DNA from: a virus
DNA: 33,049 bases
Virus record (IMG/VR): IMGVR_UViG_3300032229_000417
Span: 1-33,049 of that record
Strand: one strand, 5' to 3'
How positions within the stretch are numbered: position 1 is the first letter of the stretch; each line of letters opens with the position of its first letter. Both the position numbers and the translations under genes were made by a program. The notes beneath the pieces are model-generated. The model saw only the letters and a list, made by a program, of their open reading frames with translations. It did not search any database and had not been told where the DNA came from. Shown here piece by piece: positions 28,482 to 33,049 of this stretch.

Positions 28482-28775
28482 TTACAGAAATACTTCTTCT
28501 AGTTCCTCTAGAGTAATACTATCTAGTACTTCATCCAATGGAGCAAACCTTTTTATGTTAAAACTAGGTTCCTGTGTTTTACCAAAAAGATCTCTCACAT
28601 TACTTGGATTTACAATCTCTCTTAAAGTAATACCCATTTTATCGTGCATATCATAATATCTGATATCCCGGACTGTATAGATACTATCCTTAAGTGGTCT
28701 ATTAGGTATGATATGTATTGATTTGGGATCAAATACATCATCTATACACACTACTTGGTCTCCTTCTTTAATCAT
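28482..28775 (-). CDS. small protein with SH3-like start
   Basis: A 97-residue protein. It begins IKEGDQVVCIDDVFDPK, the pattern of small SH3/KOW-like barrels, and continues IYTVRDIRYYDMHDKMGI and a C-terminal acidic helix (LEELEEVF). No function assigned. It is the last gene of the small-gene operon before the terminator and overlaps the upstream gene by 8 nt. Confidence 0.75.
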   Translation of the reverse strand: MIKEGDQVVCIDDVFDPKSIHIIPNRPLKDSIYTVRDIRYYDMHDKMGITLREIVNPSNVRDLFGKTQEPSFNIKRFAPLDEVLDSITLEELEEVFL

Positions 28776-28989
28776 CTTTTACATTTGCTTCGGTTAATCT
28801 TACATTGATTTGTTCGTAGATCTTATCTACAATTTCATACTGTTCTGCGGTTAGCTCACCATACTTCCAAATGGACCGTACATCAGCTTTGATATTATGT
28901 AAAGCAAGTACATATTTAACCCCGTTTACAGCATCTTTAAATTCCTCCTGTTCTTCAGGAAGGTTAAACTCTAGTATTGCTTTACTCAT
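28768..28989 (-). CDS. small helical phage protein
   Basis: A 73-residue protein with 'LPEEQEEFKDAVNG', a short motif I recognise from small hypothetical proteins in many phages, then two helices (VKYVLALHNIKADVRS, EIVDKIYEQINVR). It overlaps the next gene by 8 nt. Function unknown. Confidence 0.75.
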   Translation of the reverse strand: MSKAILEFNLPEEQEEFKDAVNGVKYVLALHNIKADVRSIWKYGELTAEQYEIVDKIYEQINVRLTEANVKDD

Positions 28990-29003
28990 TTGTTATGGTG
29001 TTA

Positions 29004-29591
29004 TTAATGCCATTGCCCCATGTATTGATGTAATATTTTAAACAACAAAGCATCAGCACGTTGTTGATTTATGTAACAGAGATTCATAGCATTAAGTCTT
29101 TTTTGTTTACGTTCATCATTAAACTTTGCCATAAAAAGCCCTTCACCATTGAGTACTCTTTTGTAGATCAATGGGTATTTCTTAAATAGCTCATCGTACT
29201 TCTCCCATATTATTTCTGAATAACATTCGTATGTTATGGGGTCATCTTCTGAAGGAATGGTATAAAGTTTTTCTTTGCTGTAATCAACATACTCTAAAAC
29301 ATAGGTGCTTTCTTGATATGATTTTATCAATTTGATACATGTTTTTAGTTTACTGAGGTCACTTTTGTCAAAAAACTCTGATTTACCAACATATTTTGCT
29401 TGATCTTCTAACTTATGCTTAAGGATCTCAAGGATATAATAGTTATTAAAAGATCTATCTTCCCAAATAACCGGGAACCAATACCATAAGTTTTTAATAC
29501 CTTTAGCAATATTTCTGGGTAGATACCTACCCTCCCATTTCACCCAAAAGTAAATCCTTTTGAGTACACTGACCTTTTCATCTTTGCTCAT
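29004..29591 (-). CDS. conserved phage protein (aromatic N-terminus)
   Basis: A 195-residue protein with an aromatic, basic N-terminal region (YFWVKWEGRYLPRNIAKGIK, then NLWYWFPVIWEDRSFNNYYI). This resembles a widespread gut-phage family with a 'W-x-x-x-IW-x-DR' signature. The rest is helical and charged. It is soluble despite the tryptophans. Overlaps the upstream gene by 4 nt (ATGA). Role unknown; family recognised only from memory of the pattern. Confidence 0.77.
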   Translation of the reverse strand: MSKDEKVSVLKRIYFWVKWEGRYLPRNIAKGIKNLWYWFPVIWEDRSFNNYYILEILKHKLEDQAKYVGKSEFFDKSDLSKLKTCIKLIKSYQESTYVLEYVDYSKEKLYTIPSEDDPITYECYSEIIWEKYDELFKKYPLIYKRVLNGEGLFMAKFNDERKQKRLNAMNLCYINQQRADALLFKILHQYMGQWH

Positions 29592-29986
29592 AATTGTTTG
29601 TTGTTATAAAGTTTAGCAAAATCCGAAACAGCTATAAAGACAGCTTCTTTTTTAGTAAATGTTTTTTCATAATAACCAATCCTCGCAACAACATCATCAG
29701 TATCAGTTCTGACTATTGCACAAAATTGCCATTCATGACTTCCTGATATTTCAACTAAGTATTTTAGTTTCTCAATAAACTCAACGGCCTCCATCAACCA
29801 ATTCCAATCTGAATCATACTGTGGGTACACATACCACAATTCACCTTCTATTCTTTCGTGATAAAAAGTAGAATTATGAGTATCGTGTGTAGGATGATAT
29901 GCTCCTAAATAGGGTCTTTGTAATGGTTTTAAGCCAAGCATCAAAGCTATTTGCTCGTTGCGATTTTGTATTTCTTGTTGTGTCAT
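29588..29986 (-). CDS. conserved phage protein with 'DSDWNWLM' motif
   Basis: A 132-residue protein: an N-terminal helix (RNEQIALMLGLKPL), then YPQYDSDWNWLMEAVEFIEK, a motif recurrent in small phage proteins, and a C-terminal helix in which KKEAVFIAVSDFAKLYN recalls the end of the protein at 30240. It is overlapped by ATGA on both sides. Function unknown. Confidence 0.77.
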   Translation of the reverse strand: MTQQEIQNRNEQIALMLGLKPLQRPYLGAYHPTHDTHNSTFYHERIEGELWYVYPQYDSDWNWLMEAVEFIEKLKYLVEISGSHEWQFCAIVRTDTDDVVARIGYYEKTFTKKEAVFIAVSDFAKLYNNKQL

Positions 29987-30243
29987 TCTGAAGGGTATTT
30001 AGTGTCATCAAAACATTCTGATAATACCTTAGCTAAGTTCTTACACTGAGTTTCAGTTAAATGAATGTAAGATGTTCCATATTCTCCATTTTGAGAAACA
30101 GTTAATTGAATACATCTGCCTTTCTTTTTACCATTCCAAAATCTAGTTATAGAAACTTCTGCATCTCTATGTTCAACATCAAATGTTCCTTTTCTAGGAT
30201 AATGATGACAAGTTCCTTTTATTGTTTTTATTTCTGTACTCAT
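29983..30243 (-). CDS. small basic beta-rich protein
   Basis: An 86-residue protein: strands VEHRDAEVSITRFWNGKKKG and RCIQLTVSQNGEYGTSYIHL, then a helix (TETQCKNLAKVLSECF). This layout is common in small phage nucleic-acid-related proteins, but no family is recognised. Coupled by ATGA to both neighbours. Confidence 0.73.
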   Translation of the reverse strand: MSTEIKTIKGTCHHYPRKGTFDVEHRDAEVSITRFWNGKKKGRCIQLTVSQNGEYGTSYIHLTETQCKNLAKVLSECFDDTKYPSE

Positions 30244-30620
30244 ATCAAATTATTTAAACGTATATAATCAAAAGCTGCTGAGTATGCTTCTTTTGAGGAA
30301 TAGAATTCCCACAATTTTATTTCTATTCCATTAGATAGTTTTATAAGATAACCAAAGTGTTTGTTTTCTGAATGTCTTTTGTGAAAAATACTAATCCAAA
30401 TCCCATGCTTTTTATACAACCACTCAACTACTTGATGTTGTTCGGGTGCTATACAAATGTTTGTAGTGTTGTAAAATCCACCATCCTCTTGAATCCATTT
30501 GTTAGTAACACTCGCTCTTTTTATTTTTCCTTCTTTAGTGTAACAGTAAGAACAGTAATCCGAATCAAACCCAATAGATTGAAGCCATACAGCTTGTTCA
30601 AATGTTATGCAATTAACCAT
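30240..30620 (-). CDS. conserved small phage protein
   Basis: A 126-residue protein. It starts with FEQAVWLQSIGFDSDYCSYC, a 'helix-GF-x-C' pattern widespread in phage small-gene clusters, followed by a central APEQHQVVEWLYKKHGIW and a C-terminal YSSKEAYSAAFDYIRLNNL helix. A paired Cys (CSYC) might bind metal. Function unknown. Confidence 0.76.
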   Translation of the reverse strand: MVNCITFEQAVWLQSIGFDSDYCSYCYTKEGKIKRASVTNKWIQEDGGFYNTTNICIAPEQHQVVEWLYKKHGIWISIFHKRHSENKHFGYLIKLSNGIEIKLWEFYSSKEAYSAAFDYIRLNNLI

Positions 30621-30621
30621 C

Positions 30622-30945
30622 TTACTTAATGTTTTCTAGTGGGTATGCGTTCAAGATTGAGTCTTTATTTACATTAATTAAATCTGCTGCGTAAGGTACA
30701 CCATCCCCATCAGTTCTAAGTGAGCAAAACTCAGCTTTAACTTTATCACAATAATTGCTATCGTACACATCATCATGATAGTCATGATTTAATTTAACTT
30801 TTTCAAGAATAGCTTCTTGTTGTGCTTCACAGTGAAGTTTAGCAAATTCAATCATACATTCTTCTACATCTTTTAAAGTAAATGATGATCTTAATTCATT
30901 AAACTTTTTACTTAAAATGTCGTTAGCTGTAGGTAATTGGTTCAT
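30622..30945 (-). CDS. hypothetical helical protein
   Basis: A 107-residue protein. The helix LKDVEECMIEFAKLHCEAQQ resembles the 'hhxFAxxH/Cxx' helix of many small phage proteins. The tail has YDSNYCDKVKAEFCSLRTDG. Separated from the next gene by one base and overlapping the upstream gene by 23 nt. Confidence 0.73.
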   Translation of the reverse strand: MNQLPTANDILSKKFNELRSSFTLKDVEECMIEFAKLHCEAQQEAILEKVKLNHDYHDDVYDSNYCDKVKAEFCSLRTDGDGVPYAADLINVNKDSILNAYPLENIK

Positions 30946-31108
30946 TTTTCTGTGCTTTTTTAATTATTGCTTCTAGTTCTTCCGGGGTACTAGTTTCTAG
31001 TATTTTTCTCCCTCTTTTACTAAGTATCTTACTAGCATCATTGTCAAATATTGAAGTAAACATATGTATAGCCAGGCTATCATATATCAGTCTCAATACT
31101 TTAATCAT
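30923..31108 (-). CDS. small basic protein, unrecognised
   Basis: A 61-residue protein from ATG 31108, which overlaps the previous stop (ATGA). It has a hydrophobic N-terminal stretch (VLRLIYDSLAIHMFTSIF), too polar for a sure membrane helix, then KILSKRGRKI and a helix TPEELEAIIKKAQ. Confidence 0.6.
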   Translation of the reverse strand: MIKVLRLIYDSLAIHMFTSIFDNDASKILSKRGRKILETSTPEELEAIIKKAQKNEPITYS

Positions 31109-31275
31109 TTTTCTCCGTTTAGTAGTTTATGTAACTCAAATTTTTCTTTTTCAAGCAAAAGTATTTTACTTTCTATGTCATCAATTTTTGATTGAATTTG
31201 ACTAAGCATATATCTATCAGGTTTTCTTTTATTATAATAGGGTATTCCCCAATCAGCTCCTGAGTCTCTGCTCAT
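31105..31275 (-). CDS. small coiled-coil protein
   Basis: A 56-residue protein from ATG 31275, which overlaps the previous stop (TAATG), to TGA 31105, which overlaps the next start. After MSRDSGADWGIPYYNKRKPD comes a heptad-like stretch IQSKIDDIESKILLLEKEKF. The tight couplings on both sides support it as a real gene. Confidence 0.6.
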   Translation of the reverse strand: MSRDSGADWGIPYYNKRKPDRYMLSQIQSKIDDIESKILLLEKEKFELHKLLNGEK

Positions 31276-31574
31276 TAGTTATCTCTTATTTTTTCTAGTT
31301 CTTGTTTTACTTCTTGCCAATACTTATCAGCTTCCTCTCTCTGCGCCTCATAGTAGTATTGATGTGTTCCACCTACATCATCCCAATCAACATTACTTGG
31401 ACTTCGTGGCTCTGACCTGAGTATCTCCTTTACTGCTATCAAAGCACATTGGGCAGCTTGTTTCCACGCTTTGTACTCTTCAGATACTCCTAAAGGTTCA
31501 TTTATCCAAGCTTCATTTGGGGTAGTTTGATAAAATTCATCAATCAACTCCTTTGCTTTTTCCGTTGGTATCAT
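31275..31574 (-). CDS. conserved small phage protein
   Basis: A 99-residue protein from ATG 31574. A TTG at 31595 is in frame but unlikely as the start. It opens MIPTEKAKELIDEFYQ and has AAQCALIAVKEILR, a motif pair I recognise from many gut-phage small proteins (KAxELxxxFY... AxxCALIxVxEIL). It ends in a charged helix (YWQEVKQELEKI). Function unknown. Confidence 0.75.
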   Translation of the reverse strand: MIPTEKAKELIDEFYQTTPNEAWINEPLGVSEEYKAWKQAAQCALIAVKEILRSEPRSPSNVDWDDVGGTHQYYYEAQREEADKYWQEVKQELEKIRDN

Positions 31575-31665
31575 TGTTATTTCGTAATATGTCAACGATG
31601 TCTTTTAAACATGATGCTATGTACCATAAAGGAATTACTATATTTATTGCTGCTAGCATTATCAT
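31540..31665 (-). CDS. small membrane peptide
   Basis: A 41-codon frame from ATG 31665, overlapping the previous stop (ATGA). A hydrophobic N-terminal helix (MIMLAAINIVIPLWYIASC) is followed by a polar tail (KDIVDILRNNNDTNG). It overlaps the next gene by 35 nt in another frame. The upstream GGAGGTGA looks like a Shine-Dalgarno sequence but is also coding for YGGD, so it may be coincidence. Confidence 0.5.
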   Translation of the reverse strand: MIMLAAINIVIPLWYIASCLKDIVDILRNNNDTNGKSKGVD

Positions 31666-31895
31666 TTGTCACCTCCGTATGTTTCGTTATAGTATTGTTC
31701 TCCTAACCATCTAACCTTGCCATTTTCATTGTTATCCCAACCATGTGAAACCCCATCTTCTATCTGCTGTTTCTCCGTTAATTTAGCTCGGGTTTTTAAT
31801 TGTTGATACACATGATGCTCATCTTTTGTCAAACGTAATAACCCATTCGCGAGAAGATTGTCTAGTAACCACTCAACTGCTGTTTGCTTACTCAT
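31662..31895 (-). CDS. conserved small phage protein (TAVEWL family pattern)
   Basis: A 77-residue protein with TAVEWLLDNL, then LTEKQQIEDGVSHGW, then GEQYYNETYG. This is the layout of a very common small phage protein in Bacteroidetes phages ('TAVEWL... EKxQI... EQYYxETY'). Function unknown. Confidence 0.78.
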   Translation of the reverse strand: MSKQTAVEWLLDNLLANGLLRLTKDEHHVYQQLKTRAKLTEKQQIEDGVSHGWDNNENGKVRWLGEQYYNETYGGDK

Positions 31896-32025
31896 TGTTT
31901 TTCTTTTTTAACTTGATTTTACCTTGAATAATACCATCTTTATCTTTAACTTCGCCGGTTTGTTGATTTATGTAGAATGTTTTGAAAAGTAAGTTAAAAA
32001 AGAATCGATGTATTTTATTTAGCAT
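31888..32025 (-). CDS. small basic protein
   Basis: A 45-codon frame from ATG 32025 to TAA 31888. It has an aromatic N-terminus (MLNKIHRFFFNLLFKTFYI) and a Lys-rich end (GKIKLKKKNN). It fills the gap between two supported genes and overlaps the next start by 8 nt. No family recognised. Confidence 0.5.
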   Translation of the reverse strand: MLNKIHRFFFNLLFKTFYINQQTGEVKDKDGIIQGKIKLKKKNNE

Positions 32026-32028
32026 GAT

Positions 32029-32268
32029 TTATTTATTTTTAAATTGTTCAAACAATTCTTCCATAGTCATAGCGCTCATTGGATAATACTCTCTTTGTTG
32101 AGCGTTATCATCAAGCCATTTACCAAATTCAATTGCATCACTATACAGTCTGTTCGCTTGCCATTTAGCACCATCTATAAATAAACTTTCCAATACTTCT
32201 TTAAAAGCATAAATAGGGTAGAGTTTGTTTACATAATTTTCAGCAGCTTTTTCAAGTGTTTCTTTCAT
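32029..32268 (-). CDS. small protein, paralogue of the C-terminus of the gene at 32270
   Basis: A 79-residue protein from ATG 32268. Its core FIDGAKWQANRLYSDAIEF and its end MTMEELFEQFKNK closely match FIEGARWQAERMYSEAIEF and YTTQELFEQFKKK in the neighbouring upstream protein. This 'F-x-x-G-A-x-WQ-x-x-x-x-Y' module occurs widely in phage small proteins. One-base spacing after the neighbour points to duplication in place. Confidence 0.75.
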   Translation of the reverse strand: MKETLEKAAENYVNKLYPIYAFKEVLESLFIDGAKWQANRLYSDAIEFGKWLDDNAQQREYYPMSAMTMEELFEQFKNK

Positions 32269-32269
32269 G

Positions 32270-33010
32270 TTATTTTTTTTTAAATTGTTCAAACAACTCT
32301 TGAGTTGTATAATATTTCATATCCAAGCCAATCCAATTATCTTTAGATGCAGTTTGGAAATCTTTAATTCTAATCCATTCAGCAAATTCAATAGCCTCAC
32401 TATACATTCTCTCAGCTTGCCATCTAGCACCTTCAATAAAGGCTGCTCTTAGAAACTCACCATCAAGTTTTTTTAATGGATTAAACCTCCAAGATGCTTC
32501 TTCAAGTGTTTCTTGTTTAGGTTCTTCTAACACTTCATTATCTGGACAATGAATTAAATAGCCTTTCTCTTCACTCTGAAATGGTTTTAATACTTCATAG
32601 CTAACCTCAACACTCTCACAATTTGGATTCTTCACAAACCATTCTAAAAACTCATCATCAATAGCTTGTACACCATCTTTAATTAAGTCTTGGTCTGTTG
32701 TTAAGATGATTTTTTTATTTTTATCTAAAGTTTGATAGGTTCTTTGAGTAAAACTTCCTTTACCTTTTTTGGATTTAATGTGAAAACATAATTCTCCATT
32801 AATAACTATATTTACACCTACGCCAAAAGGAGGGTAAAAACTAAAGTCTCCTTCTTTAATAACTTCATTAGAAGTGATGTAGATGTGACGGTATAGAAAC
32901 ATTGTTGGATGCCCTATTGGTGATATGAGGTCATCACCAAAAACCAATAGACCTTCCATATCAGCTAATCTACTTGGTTTATCTGTTGGTAAAACGTGTA
33001 TGTTTTTCAT
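32270..33010 (-). CDS. conserved phage protein with C-terminal FIEGARWQ module
   Basis: A 246-residue protein from ATG 33010. A GTG at 33034 in the same frame extends into the GC-rich end and is less likely. The first ~110 residues are beta-rich (GLLVFGDDLISPIGHP, YITSNEVIKEGDFSFYPP). A segment near 115-145 (LTTDQDLIKDGVQAIDDEFL, EWFVKNPNCESVEVSYE) is a phage pattern I recognise without function. The C-terminal ~75 residues are the FIEGARWQAERMY module duplicated at 32029. Role unknown. Confidence 0.78.
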   Translation of the reverse strand: MKNIHVLPTDKPSRLADMEGLLVFGDDLISPIGHPTMFLYRHIYITSNEVIKEGDFSFYPPFGVGVNIVINGELCFHIKSKKGKGSFTQRTYQTLDKNKKIILTTDQDLIKDGVQAIDDEFLEWFVKNPNCESVEVSYEVLKPFQSEEKGYLIHCPDNEVLEEPKQETLEEASWRFNPLKKLDGEFLRAAFIEGARWQAERMYSEAIEFAEWIRIKDFQTASKDNWIGLDMKYYTTQELFEQFKKK

Positions 33011-33049
33011 TGTTGTTTTAATTGTTATGCGCACGGGGCGCGGGTGAAT
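33011..33049. other. GC-rich window end
   Basis: The last ~20 nt (GCGCACGGGGCGCGGGTGA) are far richer in G+C than any other stretch in the window. No gene or hairpin terminator is assignable. It may be a contig end, adaptor or chimeric base run. Confidence 0.4.

Noticed and set aside
1-33049. Stop codon reassignment (TAG or TGA read as amino acid)
   Set aside because: TAA, TGA and TAG all end well-supported frames (for example TAG at 9645 and 11881, TGA at 9128), and no suppressor tRNA is seen.
1-33049. CRISPR array, IS element or rRNA
   Set aside because: No regularly spaced repeats, transposase motifs with terminal repeats, or rRNA-like stretches were visible; the mobile parts are introns and homing endonucleases only.

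Overview
The window looks like part of the early (replication and recombination) arm of a large AT-rich tailed phage infecting Bacteroidales, most likely a crAss-like phage (Crassvirales). The gene set supports this: RecE-like PD-(D/E)XK nuclease, Sak4-type recombinase, SSB, Toprim primase, RuvC-like resolvase, short DnaB, DnaA domain IV protein, UDG, DECH-box helicase, ParB-like protein, HNH protein and metallophosphoesterase. Start codons lack Shine-Dalgarno sequences. Three promoters fit the Bacteroidetes pattern TTG-N20-TAnnTTTG. No capsid, portal, terminase or polymerase gene is present, so the family assignment is an inference. TAA, TGA and TAG all act as stops, so there is no sign of code reassignment.

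Layout. Almost everything is on the minus strand and is read right to left. 28.4-33.0 kb is a run of about fifteen small, overlapping, mostly unrecognised genes. 25.9-27.2 kb holds a membrane protein, two tandem cyclic-phosphate receiver (cREC) paralogues and a tRNA-like element without a normal anticodon arm. Plus-strand islands are 27.3-28.4 kb (a lone 371-aa protein with a bidirectional terminator), 23.5-24.75 kb (metallophosphoesterase plus a small protein) and 16.77-17.2 kb. A glycosyltransferase lies at 24.7-25.8 kb. From 23.5 kb leftwards come small conserved proteins, the HNH protein, a free-standing GIY-YIG endonuclease, helicase, ParB-like protein, two membrane proteins, UDG, DnaA-like protein, DnaB, Sak4, SSB, primase, RuvC-like resolvase and, at the left edge, the PD-(D/E)XK nuclease.

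The most notable region is 1.7-8.6 kb. Two adjacent genes, a MoxR-type AAA+ ATPase and a DUF2201-type metallopeptidase/VWA protein, are each split into three exons by two group I introns. A fifth intron splits sak4 (11.5-13.4 kb). I located the P, Q, R and S ribozyme core elements of all five introns. Splicing after a U and before the exon base that follows a terminal G restores exact frames: 1182 nt (393 aa), 1179 nt (392 aa) and 759 nt (252 aa). Four junctions fall in or beside functional motifs: inside the Walker A loop, just after Walker B, inside the HExxH zinc motif, and in a conserved motif a little further on. Each intron carries a homing endonuclease (three GIY-YIG, two LAGLIDADG), and several of these frames run through the ribozyme core. 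The ATPase and peptidase genes are flanked by two proteins that share a HEAT-like segment, which suggests a four-gene module of unknown function.
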